Below are positions 1 through 11,572 of a stretch of DNA of 64,000 nt, one piece after another. The stretch's first letter is position 1. Each line of letters opens with the position of its first letter. Made by a program: the position numbers and the translations under genes. The DNA is from Psilocybe azurescens (lineage: Eukaryota > Basidiomycota > Agaricomycetes > Agaricales > Agrocybaceae), in the NCBI GenBank assembly GCA_023853785.1, contig JAJIRX010000640.1, positions 124,001 to 188,000 of the forward strand, in the 5' to 3' direction. Below the pieces are notes generated by a model. The model had not been told where the DNA came from. It saw only the letters and a list, made by a program, of their open reading frames with translations, and made no database searches.

Positions 1-595
1 TTAACATACTGGTTTAAACAAGGGCAAGACTGTAATGTTTTTTATAGTATTCTGAATGTGGTGAACATAATCCCACAACTCCAACATTGTAGGCACAATT
101 GCAATAGTGTCTCAGCAGGCAGCCTTTGTTATGTTTGTGTTATCAGATACAATAGCCACCCATCTATCAACACCAACAGCTTCTATAATCTGCAATGGAG
201 TAAGTGATTAGCTAGCTATAAAAAGAGTTAGGTATTGACACTGCCTTGATTAGGTTACTGGTTATCCAGCTTCTATTATAGGATACACCACTTCCTTTGT
301 GGGCATTAAGAAAAAAGCTGTATCAGTCAGGCATAGTAGCATGTGCTGTGTAAAATGACTTCTTGTAACATATAGTGGTGCCATTAAATGTTGAAGTCAG
401 ATTATTCTCTGTTTTAAGGAACTTGATCATTTTCCCTTGGATGAAAACAGCCTCTTGAGGAATAAATGTATTTTGAAAAAGATCTGAGCCACTAGCCTGA
501 TATATCCCATTTAACTTGTGCATCAGCTCCTTCCACTTGGGTGAGTCAAGGACATTAGGGACCAGACCACAGACACAGACAAAATGCATAATTAT
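1..595 (-). pseudogene. hAT-like transposase (DUF659 type), 3' part of copy A
   Basis: Minus-strand reading gives an open stretch at 598-323 with the segment FDGTTICYKKSFYTAHAT. Further down (about 205-1), broken by stops, comes VAIVSDNT and then LWDYVHHIQNTIK. These are hallmarks of the DUF659 region of hAT-family transposases, the substrate-binding part N-terminal to the catalytic core. The fragment is cut at 595/596 by a MITE and continues at 25374. The same sequence, without that break, is at 54579-55020 plus 51990-52159 in copy C. Stops and frame changes make it non-functional. It runs off the left end of the window. Confidence 0.75.
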
Positions 596-758
596 CACTC
601 CTGGGGTGCAGCAAATCTAAAACTTTCCAAAAAAATTTCTATATTGTTAAAGGTTTTGAATATAATTTGCAGTTTCTAAATTTTAATCAAAATTTCTATC
701 ATTTGGGTAATCAAAATTGAGTTGAAATGTTTAAATTTAGTGATTATCTTAGAAAGAC
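596..758. mobile_element. Left half of CACTA-like MITE (host of gypsy-1)
   Basis: It starts CACTCCTGGGGTGCAG. The mirror end at 25359-25373 is the inverted match, and the hAT flanks show a 3-bp duplication TAT (593-595 and 25374-25376). The uninterrupted target is visible at about 55005. The two halves (596-758 and 25089-25373) together make roughly 450 bp with inverted arms of well over 100 bp and no coding capacity. CACT ends with a 3-bp duplication fit a non-autonomous CACTA/EnSpm-like element. This family assignment is inference. Confidence 0.7.
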
Positions 759-1178
759 TGTTACGACAAGTCTTTTTCTTGTTCTTTTCCTTTCTCTTTT
801 CTTTTCTTTGCCTTTTTGTCATCTTCCACATCATTGATACATCATTGTATGTTCTGATGAACTTTGTCTTCCATCATATCTATGAAACTCCATCATATCT
901 TTGATGGACTTTCACTTCCATCTTTTATGATACATCTTTTGATGAACGTTTGATCTGTTTCCTTTATTCTTATATACATCTGCTGATGAACATTCAAACT
1001 CGTTTCAACTTGCTGTACAGTTTGTAGTATTTATACCAGTAAGGATCCATTGTATTCTTTAGCCAGTTCTTGAGAATCCAACCTGCTTAACCTGCTCAAC
1101 TTGAACTTGAACTTGTTCTTGTAAACAATTGGTGGTTAGATTATGCACACTGCATAATTCTAACTTGAGATCATAACA
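759..1178 (+). repeat. 5' LTR of gypsy-1
   Basis: 420 bp, TGTTACGACAAG at the start and GATCATAACA at the end. A pyrimidine-rich CTTTT/TTTCC tract lies near the start. The paired LTR is 18686-18888 plus 24861-25083. The 5-bp AAGAC duplication sits directly outside. Confidence 0.9.
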
Positions 1179-1248
1179 AAAGAACTAGCTTCTCACTCTA
1201 CCATACTGCTTTGCCCACAAGTGGTATCGGGAGCTTGAACCAGACACC

Positions 1249-2348
1249 ATGACATCTCGACGTGGAACCTTCTCCGCAAACTACGACACCGACAACAGTG
1301 GTGAACGAACGCCTACATCAGACGTTCAACTAACTACCCGAACTCCAGGACTATTGTCAGGAGAAGAATACTTCACTGACGCCTCTGAAAACTCTGAACC
1401 GAACGAACCACAAATGGTTGACCAACAAATGACGATCAACACCCCGAAGACAAGGGAACTCTCTCTTAGCAAACCTATCGCCCCCTTCAATGGCAAACGG
1501 TTTAAGAGCAAGAAATTCCTTCAAGAATGTATCCTCTATATGGGGATTAACAAAGATGTCTATGACACTGAACCAAAATGGATTGGCGTTTCATTCTCTC
1601 TTATATGCAAGAAGGGAACGCGGTCGTTTGGAAACAACAATTCTTCCAGAACAAACTGAACCTTGACACTGGAGACATCGACTTACCGACATACAAGGAA
1701 TTTATCAATGAATTCCAGAAGGCATTCAAGCCAGAAGAAGAAGACATTGATGCATTGGACAAATTAAAAGTGCTTCAACAAAGGAACCTGACCGCCGAAC
1801 AACTAGTAACCAAGTTCAAACTACTGGTTGGAGAGGCAGGGATGTCTAACGACTCCAACACCACGAACAAACTCTTGATCGAAATGTTCAAAAAGCGCTG
1901 AACCCGGTGCTAGTGCAGAAGATCATCCAGTCTGAGAAGAGGCCCACCAAAATCGGAAGAATGGTACGACAAAGCCATGTCTTACGATAGGAGCTACTGA
2001 CTTGCTATGGCAATAAAAGGCCCATCTCAATCGAATGCACGATTCATTCCCAGAGCCGCACCAAGAAAAGATCCCTTCACAATGGACGTCGACGTCATGA
2101 CCACCAAAGAACGAACAAGCCTCATGAAAAAGGGGGCTTGTTTCAGATGCAAACAACTGGGACATCTCGCTGTAGATTGCCCTCTGAAGAAGAAGAACAA
2201 TCCTTTCATACCGAAGGAATTACCAAAAAAATGGACACCAAAGGACCTTCATGCCCATATCCGGGAACTGAACATGGAGAAGAGAGAGGAATTGGCGAGC
2301 TTGGCAATGGGAGACCAGGAGGAGGACACCAACACTGAGGATTTTTAA
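1249..2348 (+). pseudogene. gag: Gypsy-1 gag (capsid/nucleocapsid)
   Basis: The gene starts at ATG 1249, 70 bp after the LTR. The reading frame changes near 1578 (into the segment EGNAVVWKQQF, typical of retrotransposon capsid) and again near 1897. The last part (2007-2348) has a CX2CX4HX4C zinc knuckle, CFRCKQLGHLAVDC, which binds the RNA genome. About 360 residues in all, ordinary for Gypsy Gag. The first frame change is at the same place in gypsy-2, so it predates both copies. Nucleocapsid identity is firm; function is lost. Confidence 0.85.
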
Positions 2349-2404
2349 AACGGAGAACCGAATCGACGTCAGTCTCTCCACGATTAGGCATCTATTCTGT
2401 ATTT

Positions 2405-2631
2405 ATGGCTACACTCGAGAATAAATCTATGCATTTAACGATTTCTTTCTCTGCCATAAAAAACAGAAGGCCACAAATTGTCAAAACCTTGGGTCTAATT
2501 GACTCCGGAGCTGGTGGAAAATTCATCGACCAAAATTATGCTAGGAAACTAGGACTCGAACAAAAACCTTTGAAGAAAAAACCTCACAGTGTACAATGTG
2601 GACGGAACTCTCAACAAGAAAGGAACAATCT
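2405..2631 (+). pseudogene. pol: Gypsy-1 pol, aspartic protease part (interrupted)
   Basis: It contains LIDSGAGGKFIDQ, the D-S-G active-site loop of a retropepsin-like protease. A frame change after about residue 58 precedes the insertion point of gypsy-2 (target CTACC, 2632-2636). The coding sequence resumes at 9023 with FVELNLTIGN. Joining across the nested element restores the order seen in uninterrupted gypsy-2. Confidence 0.85.
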
Positions 2632-2636
2632 CTACC

Positions 2637-3112
2637 TGTTACGATCTCAAGTTAGAATCACGCAGTGTGCGTAATCTAACCACCAATCGTTTACAAGAAC
2701 AAGTTCAAGTTCAGAGTAGAGCAGGTTAAGCAGGTTGGATTCTCAAGAACTAGCTAAAGAATACAATGGATCCTTCCTAGTATAAATACTATGAACTGTA
2801 CAGCAAGTTGAAACAAGTTTGAATGTTCATCAGCAGATGTATATAAGAATAGAGGAAACAGATCAATCGTTCATCGAAAGATGTATCATAAAAGATGGAA
2901 GTGAAAGGAAACAGATCAAACATTCATCAAAAGATGTATCATAAAAGATGGAAGTGAAAGTCCATCAGAGATATGATGGAGTTTTGTAGAATGATAGAAA
3001 ACAAAGTTCATCAGAGCAGATGATGCTGTATCAATGATGTGAAGGATGACAAAGAAAAGGAAAAGAAAAGAAAAGAAAAGAGAAAGGGAAAAGAAAAAGA
3101 CTTGTTGTAACA
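2637..3112 (-). repeat. 3' LTR of gypsy-2
   Basis: It begins TGTTACGATCTC and ends TTGTTGTAACA on the plus strand. Almost identical to 8542-9017. The polypurine-like stretch next to it reads, on the element strand, GGGGGTAA just before the LTR. Confidence 0.9.
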
Positions 3113-3172
3113 TTACCCCCGTACTACACTCCTTATGCCTCAGAAGGAGTGAAGTCTATTACTTGTACGAGT

Positions 3173-3693
3173 TCATAAGTTTCTGTATGGTTCGCCTGTG
3201 GTGTTTGCGATTCCGGTGTTGTCGGTGAAGAGGTCTAGGGCTTCAAATGTTGAAAGTGTTTGAGCGTAACGAGGCACAGCAGGTTTTTTGCCTCGTAGAT
3301 GTGAGTTGGCAGGGGTAGAAGAGGAAGAAGCGGCAGGGGTATCAATGAAAGACATGTTGCGTTGCTTTGGTAGTTGGAGGTATGGTTTTAGAGGTAGAAC
3401 GACTTGGCCTTTTTAACTACTTTGGCAATCAGTGGAAGGCGCCGATGGAGTTCTCGTTCGACCAGATTTAACTTGAGGCGTAGAGATCTGGCTTGGTAGT
3501 GAGCAGATTTAGCAGCGGCTGGGCAGTAGTTTTGTTTTGCCGTCTCCTTCTGATCAATCGTTTCTTTGTATGCAGTGAGAATTTCTTTCGCGAGCGCCTC
3601 AAGCTCTTCCACAGTCTGATCGGCCAAAGGGGTATCAAAGATTGGGGTTTCGAGTTGGTTTGTTTCAGAGTTTCGGAGTGAAAGAAGAGGCAA
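3173..3693 (-). pseudogene. Gypsy-2 3' ORFs, shortened
   Basis: Two short open segments lie after pol. 3693-3388 (about 100 residues, charged, rich in Lys/Glu/Ala, likely helical) directly follows the pol stop and has no ATG of its own. It could be a C-terminal extension of Pol. 3355-3173 begins MSFIDTPAASSSS and jumps from ALDLF to GIANTTG. In gypsy-1 those two points are about 690 bp apart and enclose two zinc knuckles. The jump lies at a short matching stretch (CTCTTC..CGAC), so a deletion in gypsy-2 is likely. Confidence 0.65.
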
Positions 3694-3723
3694 TACGTCG
3701 GAGGAGGCGAGGCATCAGGATGG

Positions 3724-6700
3724 TCAGAGTTTGTGTAATTGATGATATTCTCGAAGAATCTCGCTGTCGCCGTCGAACGCGTCATCTTTTTCCCCACGTT
3801 GCTTCGGAGATAGGGAATCCGGTCCATTTGATAAGATACTGATATTTTCGCTTTCCTTTCTTGGGTTTTCGTCCTGTCTTTCTGTGATTCAGAATAGTTT
3901 CGACTTCCCAGTGTTCTTCCTGATTTTTGATCTCAGGTGGTGGTCTAGGAAAGTTCGGTCCGTATGTTTCTGTCTCGTTATATGGCATGAGTAGAGTGGC
4001 GTGGAAAACATCGTGGATCTTCCATATCTTGGGTATTTTGAGTCTGTATGTGAGAGGTCCCAAGACTTCTGTGATTGTGAATGGGCCTTCTCGTTTCGGT
4101 TTCATCTTTGAATGATACCTTGTGGAGATGTTGCGGGAGTCTAGCCAAACTTTTGTTCCTTTCTCAAATGGTTTGAAGTTCGATTTTCGTCGTTCGGCTA
4201 TTCTTTGTCTTGCAAGTTCATGGGCGGCTAGCGCTTCTTCTCGATCTTTTAGGAGATGTTTGACTTTTTCCTCCACCGATGGGGCCTTGGTGTTCTCGAA
4301 TGCAAGTGGAATGGCTATTGGAGATGAACCTAAGGTGAGTTCAAACGGGGTCTTGGCTCTTTCGGAGTGTTTCCTGTTGTTGTGCGTGAATTCCAACGTT
4401 CCAACTGACTTGTTCCAGTTGGTTGGGTGTGACGAGCAGTAGATAGATAGATAGGCTTCTATTTCTTGATTGAATCGTTCGGTGGTTCCATCTCCTATTG
4501 GATGATAAGCTGTAGTTAATTTTGACTTGATTCCCAAGAGTTTCATGAGTTCTTGAAAGACTTTTGCAGTGAATAGGGGATCTCGGTCGGAGATGATACT
4601 GTCTGGGAGTCCAAATCGTTTGAAAAGATTGTCGAGTAAGAGTTGAGCTGCTCCTTCTGCGTCGAGTGCCTCTCCCGGTTTCCCCTTTTTTTCGGCAAGG
4701 TATTAAAATCACCCCTTAGTAAGCCCATGGTCTACCACGACCATGATTGCATCCACAATCTGTCCTGTGCTGTTCTTAACTGGTGGTAAGTCAGTTAGAA
4801 AGTCCATTGAACAGTTTGCAAATGGTCGCGTAGAAGTTGGTCCAGCTACTGGCATGAAGGACGGGTGAGAGGGGTTCCTGTTAATTTTGAATTGTTGACA
4901 GATCCCGCAGCCTTTGACGTATTGTTTAACAAAGGATCGTAGCCCTGGCCACCAGTAATGTGTCTTTACTGCGTTGTAAGTTTCAAGTTCTCCTGGGTGT
5001 CCTGCCGATGGTAGATCATGAAAGGATTTTACCACCTGTTGTCGTAGATTTTGGTTCTTCGGTATATATGTCTTGTCTTTATAAAAAATAACATTTTTCC
5101 CATTGAATTCTTCTGTTCTCCAGTCATCGAGATCTGTTCGTAGAATTTGGTGGTCCCCCTTGTAGTAGAGCTTTCAAGGTTTCTGCAATATCTGTGTCAA
5201 ATTCTTCTGAATCAATGATTTTCTGTTGTAGTTCAGTGTCGATTAGATTGACAAAGAGTTCCTCTGGTAATAGAGTCACATCTTCGTTATCATGGTCTTC
5301 GTCCGGTATGAAATCTGGTCTTCTGGATAAGGCATCAGATTGAATCATTTTCGTCCCAGGCATGTGGATCAGTTTCAGATCGAATTCGGATAGGAATAAT
5401 GACCATCTAGCTTGCCGTCTGTTCAGATTTCTTGGGCTTCTGAAATAGGTCAGGTTTTTGTGATCAGAATGAATAATCGTTGTATGTTCGGATCCTTGAA
5501 TGTAATGTCTCCATTCCTGTAATGCTCGTACAATTGCTAGGAGTTCCCGATCGTAGATTTCGTAATTCCTTTCCGTTCGCGGAGAAGGTTTTCGAAATGA
5601 ATGCACATGGGTGTCTTTCACCGTTACCATCGAGTTGAGTCAGAACGGCTCCAGATGCATATTTAGAGGCGTCGCATTCGATTTGAAATGGTTTGCTTGG
5701 GTCTGGCATAGAGAGAACTGGTTCTTCTGTGAATCGTCGTTTTAGTTCATCAAATGCTCGTTGAGCTGCGTCCGTCCATTCGAATTTCTTGTCCTTCTTT
5801 AAGAGATCGTTCAGAGGTTGTGCCACTGTAGAGAATTTCCTGATGAATTTTCGGTAGAAATTTCCGAATCCCAGGAATCCCCTGACTTGCTTTACTGTAG
5901 CGGGTGCAGGCCAGTCTCGGATTCCTTTAAGTTTTGATTGGTCCATGGAGATTTTCCCTTCTTCGATTATCATTCCCAGGTATTCGACTTTTTGTTGTCT
6001 GAAGACACATTTTTCTGGTTTGAGGTATAGGTCATTATCCTTTAGCCTTTGCAGGACAATTCGTTCGTATCTTGCCAAATCTTCTTGATTTTTGGCAAAG
6101 ATTAGGATGTCGTCCATGTAGATGATCACAAACCCTTCAGAGATTTCGCCTTCGAACAGCGAATCCATCATGGATTGAAAAGTGGCCGGGAATTGCATAA
6201 TCCAAAGAACATAACCATGGGTTCAAAGAGTCCTCGATTTGTTTTGAAGGCGGCTTTCCGTTGATCTTCCTTTCGAATGCGAACATTGTTATACCCTTGT
6301 CTGACATCCAATTTGGTAAAGAATTTTGCTCCTTTGAGTTTGTCCAGTAGATCGGGGATCCGTTGCAAAGGGTAGGCATTCTTTACTGTCCATTCGTTCA
6401 AGTATCGATAGTCTTGACAAGGTCGCAGTTTTCCGTCTTTCTTGGCTACAAAGAAAAAAAGGCGATGCGATGTCTGATTCTGATTTGACAATATATCCCT
6501 TGTCCAGCATTTCTTTGAGAAATTTGTCCTGTTCGATTTGTTCTTCTGGGGTGAGGCTATAGACCTTGCATGGTTTTGGTTTGAACCCAGGCTTCAGTTC
6601 GATTTTGTGGTCCCAGGGTCTTGAGATAGGAAATTGATCAGCTGCCTTTTTGTCAAAAAAGTCTGAGGTAGTCGTGGAGGTCCGGGGGAATAAGTTCTTC

Positions 6701-7310
6701 CAACGGTTTAGCAGGTGTCCTGTTTTCATGTTCCATTGCCAGAGTTTGTGAAGCTGTAGTTTTCACGTTGATCCATGCCTGATCTATTTCTTCAGAGTCT
6801 TTTGCTTCGATAAAATCTATTACCAAAGCATTGAAGTCCTCGAGTGGGGTGTCCGTGGTGTCCGTGATCAGTTCAGTTTCTTCCAGTTCTTCTTCCATAG
6901 TGGTAGAGCGGATGGATTTGGAAACTCTCCATTTAACTCTTCCAGTTTCCCAATCGATATCTGGGTTTCGCTTCTGAAGCCAAGGTAGTCCTAGAATAAT
7001 CTTTTGTTGTCCCAGCCCGGGAGACAAACAGAATTTCCTTGTTCGTTCTGTTCCCGATGGTAAGATTGAGTTCTACAAAGGTAGAGATCGTTCCTTTCTT
7101 GTTGAGAGTTCCATCCACGTTGTAAACCGTGAGGCTTCTCTTCAAGGGTTTTTGTTCAAGTCCGAGCTTCCTAGCGTAGTTTTGGTCGATGAATTTTCCA
7201 CCAGCTCCAGAGTCAATTAGACCTGAGGTTTCGACGATTTGTGGCTTTCCGTTTTTTATGGCAGAGAATGAAATTGGTAAATGCATAGATTTATTCTCAA
7301 GCATAGCCAT
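3724..7310 (-). pseudogene. pol: Gypsy-2 pol (protease, RT, RNase H, integrase, chromodomain)
   Basis: In order: retropepsin loop DSGAGGKFID (about 7200); RT with the catalytic YMDDILIFA (about 6110); RNase H with DHKNLTYF and DALSRRPD (about 5450-5320); integrase H2C2 region with GCGICQQFK (about 4910); integrase core with NRKHSERAKTPFELTLG; and a C-terminal chromodomain YQYLIKWTGFPISEATW (about 3850-3790) that in this clade targets chromatin. Frame breaks at about 6452 (A run), 6196, 5585 and 3795 (G run) are single bases. A break near 4670 is shared with gypsy-1. It is a Tf2-like chromovirus by domain order. Not translatable as it stands. Confidence 0.9.
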
Positions 7311-7366
7311 AAATACAGAATAGATGCCTAATCGTGGAGAGACCGACGTCGATTCGGTTCTCCGTT

Positions 7367-8486
7367 TTAAAAATCCTCAGTGTTGTTATCCTCCTCCTGG
7401 TTTCCCATCGCCAAACTTGCCAGTTCCTCTCTTTCCTCCATGTTCAACTCCCGGATATGGGCATGAAGGTCCTTGGGTGTCCATTTTTTCTTCGGCAACT
7501 CCCTTCCGACATGAATGGGTTGTTGTTTTTCTTCTTCTGAGGGCAATCTATTGCGAGATGTCTTGTTTGTTTGCATCTGAAACAAGCCCCCCTTTTCATA
7601 AGGCTCGTTCGTTCCTCGGTGGTCATAACATCGACGTCCATTGCAAAGGGGTCCTTTCTTGGCACGGCTCTGGGAATAAATTGTGCATTTGATTGAGACG
7701 GGCCTCTTATTGCCATCGCGAGTCGATAGCTCCTATCGAAAGACATGGCTTTGTCATACCATTCTTCAATCTTGGTGGGCCTCTTCTCAGACTGGATGAT
7801 CTTCTGTACTAGCGCTGGGTTTAGTGCCGTCTTGAACATCTCGATCAGGGAGTTTATTTGCGGTGCTGGAGTCGTTGGTCATCCCTGCTTCTCCAACCAG
7901 TAATTTGAACTTGGTTACTAGTTGTTCAGCGGTCAGGTTCTTTTGTCGAAGCATTTTTAATTTGTCCAATGCATCAATGTCTTCTTCTTCTGGCTTGAAG
8001 GCCTTCTGGAATTCGTCAATGAATTCTTTGTATGTCGGTAAGTCGATGTCCCCTGTGTCGAGGTTCAGTTTGTTCTGGACGAATTGTTGTTTCCAGACGA
8101 CTGCGTTCCCTTCTTGCATGAAAGAGAGCATGAACGACCGGCTTCGGTTCAGTGTCATAGACGTCCTTGTTGATCCCCATATAGAGGATACATTCTTGAA
8201 GGAATTTCTTGCTTTTAAACCGTTCACCGTTGAAGGGCGTAGGTTTGTTAAGAGAGAGTTCCCTTGTTTTCGGGGTGTCAATAGCCATTTGGTCAGGCAT
8301 TTGTTTGTTCAGTTCAGAGGTTTCAGAGGGTTCAGAGGCGCCGGTGAAGTATTCTTCTCCTGACGATAGTCCTGGAGTTCGGGTAGTGGGTTGAACGTCT
8401 GATGTAGGTGTTCGTTCACCACTGTCGTCGGTGTTGTAGTTTGCGGAGAAGGTTCCGCCCTCGAGATGTTGTGGTGTCTGGTTCAA
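7367..8486 (-). pseudogene. gag: Gypsy-2 gag
   Basis: Homologous to gypsy-1 gag along its length: N-terminal GERTPTSDVQ, then the capsid segment EGNAVVWKQQF, a zinc knuckle CFRCKQTRHLAIDC (CX2CX4HX4C) and the C-terminal end NTEDF. Frame changes occur near 8150 (shared with gypsy-1), 7855 and 7480. The short gap to the protease ORF (about 57 bp) fits separate gag and pol frames. Confidence 0.85.
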
Positions 8487-8541
8487 GCTCCCGATACTGC
8501 TTGTGGACGAAGCAGTATGGTAGAGTGAGAAGCTAGTTCTT

Positions 8542-9017
8542 TGTTACGATCTCAAGTTAGAATCACGCAGTGTGCATAATCTAACCACCAATCGTTTACA
8601 AGAACAAGTTCAAGTTCAGAGTAGAGCAGGTTAAGCAGGTTGGATTCTCAAGAACTAGCTAAAGAATACAATGGATCCTTCCTAGTATAAATACTATGAA
8701 CTGTACAGCAAGTTGAAACAAGTTTGAATGTTCATCAGCAGATGTATATAAGAATAGAGGAAACAGATCAATCGTTCATCGAAAGATGTATCATAAAAGA
8801 TGGAAGTGAAAGGAAACAGATCAAACATTCATCAAAAGATGTATCATAAAAGATGGAAGTGAAAGTCCATCAGAGATATGATGGAGTTTTGTAGAATGAT
8901 AGAAAACAAAGTTCATCAGAGCAGATGATGCTGTATCAATGATGTGAAGGATGACAAAGAAAAGGAAAAGAAAAGAAAAGAAAAGAGAAAGGGAAAAGAA
9001 AAAGACTTGTTGTAACA
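8542..9017 (-). repeat. 5' LTR of gypsy-2
   Basis: 476 bp, TG...CA ends, flanked by CTACC on its outer side. The leader and gag start follow on the minus strand. Confidence 0.9.
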
Positions 9018-9022
9018 CTACC

Positions 9023-11267
9023 TTTGTAGAACTCAATCTTACCATCGGGAACAGAACAAACAAGGAAATTTTATTTGTCTCTGGACTAGGACGACAAAAG
9101 ATTATTTTAGGACTACCTTGGCTTCAAAAACGAAACCCTGACATCGATTGGGAAACTGGAAAGGTTAAATGGAGGGTTTCCAAATCCATCTGCACTACCA
9201 CAATGGAAGAAGAACTGGAAGAAACTGAACCGATCATAGACATCATGGACACCATGGATGCACCACTTGAGGACTTCAATGCTTTGGTGATAGATTTTAT
9301 CGAAGCAAAAAACTCCAAAGAAATGGACCAGGCATGGATCAACACAAAAACCATGGCTTCACAAACTCTGGCAATGGAACATGAAAACAAGACACCTGCT
9401 AAACCTCTGGAAGAACTTATTCCCCTGGACCTCCACGACTACCTTGGACTTTTCCGACAAGAAAGCAGCAGATTGATTTCCCATCTCAAGACCTTGGGAC
9501 CACAAAATTGAACTGAAGCCTGGATTCAAACCGAAACCATGCAAGGTCTATAGCCTCACCCTGGAAGAACAAATTGAACAGGACAAATTTCTTAAAGAAA
9601 TGCTGGACAAAGGATATATCATCAAATCAGAATCAGACATCGCATCGCCCTTCTTCTTTGTAGCCAAGAAAGACGGAAAGTTGCAACCTTGTCAAGACTA
9701 TCAATATCTAAACGAATGGACAATAAAGAATGCCTACCCTTTGCAATGGATCCCCGATCTACTGGACAAACTCAAAGGAGCGAAATTCTTTACCAAGTTA
9801 GATGTCAGGCAAGGATACAACAATGTTCACATTCGAAAGGAAGATCAACGGAAAGCCGCCTTCAAAACGAATTGAGGACTCTTTGAACCCACAGTTATGT
9901 TCCTTGGATTATGCAATTCACCGGCCACTTTTCAATCCATGATGGATTTGCTGTTCAAGGCGAAATATCTGGAGGATTTGTGATTATCTACATGGACAAC
10001 ATCTTAATCTTTGCCAAAAATCAAGAAGATTTGGTGAAATACGAACAGATTGTTCTACAAAGACTAAAGGACAACGACCTGTACCTCAAGCCAGAAAAAT
10101 GTGTCTTCAGACAACGAAAAGTCGAATACCTGGGAATGATAATTGAAGAAGGAAAAATCTCCATGGACCAATCGAAACTTAAAGGAATCCGAGACTGGCC
10201 TGTGCCTATCACAGTCAAGCAAGTCAGGGGATTCCTGGGATTTGAAATTTCTACCGAAAATTCATCAGGAAGTTCTCTACAGTAGCACAACCCCTGAACA
10301 ACCTCCTAAAGAAGGACAAGAAATTCGAATGGACAGACACAGCTCAACGAGCGTTTGATGAACTGAAATGACGATTCATGGAAGAACCAGTTCTCTCGAT
10401 GCCAGACCCGAGCAAACCGTTTCAAATCAAATGCTACGCCTCTAAATATGCATCTGGAGCTGTTCTGACTCAACTCGATGGAAACAGCGAAAGACACCCA
10501 TGCACATTCATTTCGAAAACCTTCTCCGTGACAGAAAGGAACTACAAAATCTATGATCGAGAACTCCTGGCAATTGTACGAGCATTACAGGAATGGAGAC
10601 ACTACATTCAAGGATCCAAACATACGACGATCATTCATTCAGACCACAAGAACCTGACATACTTCAGAAGCCCAAGAAATCTGAACAGACAGCAAGCTCA
10701 ATGGTCATTGTTCCTATCCGAATTTGATCTGAAATTAATCCACATGCCCGGGACGAAAATGATTCAATCTGATGCCTTATCAAGAAGACCAGATCTTATA
10801 CCAGATGAAGACCACGATAACAAAGATGTGACTCTACTACCAGAGGAACTTTTTGTTAATCTAATCGACACAGAACTACAACAGAAAATCATTGATTCAG
10901 AAGAATTCGACACGGATATTGTGGAAATCTTGAAAGCTCTACTACAAGGAGGACCACCAAATTTACAAACCGACCTCGACGACTGGAGAACAGAAAAATT
11001 CAACAGAAAAAATGTCATTTTTTATAAAGACAAAACATATATACCAAAGAACCAAAACCTATGACAACAAGTGGTAAAATCCTTTCACAATCTACCATCG
11101 GCAGGACACCCCGGAGAACTCAAACTTACAACGCAGTAAAAGCACATTACTGGTGGCCAGGGCTACAATCCTTTATAAAACAATATGTCAAAGGCTGCGG
11201 AATCTGTCAACAATTCAAAATTAACAGAAACCCCTCTCACCCGTCTTTCATGCCAATTGCCAGACCA
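9023..11267 (+). pseudogene. pol: Gypsy-1 pol, middle part (RT, RNase H, integrase N-terminus)
   Basis: Continues the protease-linker at FVELNLTIGN. It then carries RT ([10 protein letters not shown] at about 9810; the catalytic box reads YMDN instead of YMDD at about 9990), RNase H (DHKNLTYFRSP; DALSRRPD) and the integrase zinc-binding segment GCGICQQFK (about 11200). TGA codons at 9873 and 10369 stand where gypsy-2 has CGA. The altered YMDN box would itself abolish polymerase activity. Cut by Copia at 11272. Confidence 0.9.
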
Positions 11268-11272
11268 ACTTC

Positions 11273-11524
11273 TGTTAAAGGTGGCGAGTTCGGAAACGTG
11301 CGAGACAGCTGTGGTCCGAGTTTCGTGGTCACACTGTATCAGACAGAGTGGCAATGAGGGCCTGAAGTCCAAAGTGAGTAACTGAGTGTATTGAGACTGA
11401 ACTATGCTATCTACTTGCCTGAAGTCCAAAGTGAGTAACTAAGGAGTTCAAGCGGTGTGCTACAGCTACATAGGTGTCTGTCATGTGATCCCATCAGTCT
11501 GAGTCTGAAATATCAATTCTAACA
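11273..11524 (-). repeat. 3' LTR of copia-1
   Basis: Starts TGTTAAAGG and ends TTCTAACA on the plus strand. Holds two direct copies of CCTGAAGTCCAAAGTGAGTA about 60 bp apart. Confidence 0.9.
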
Positions 11525-11572
11525 TCCCCCGTGATCTGAACAGTCTCAGAAATAAAAAGAATGAAATATACT

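Larger units (their letters stand above)
2637..9017 (-). mobile_element. Gypsy-2: same family, nested in gypsy-1 in opposite orientation
   Basis: LTRs at 2637-3112 and 8542-9017, each 476 bp and differing by eye at about one position (2671 against 8576 region). Target duplication CTACC at 2632-2636 and 9018-9022. The order on the minus strand is gag, protease, RT, RNase H, integrase, chromodomain, short 3' ORFs. 6.38 kb in total. The nearly identical LTRs imply a recent insertion, yet coding parts are broken by many one-base indels. The 3' ORF region carries a deletion of about 0.7 kb relative to gypsy-1. Confidence 0.92.

Noticed and set aside
7863..8363. Plus-strand ORFs of 166 and 122 codons opposite gypsy-2 gag
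   Set aside because: Antisense shadows of gag coding bias; no domain, and gag homology on the minus strand is clear.
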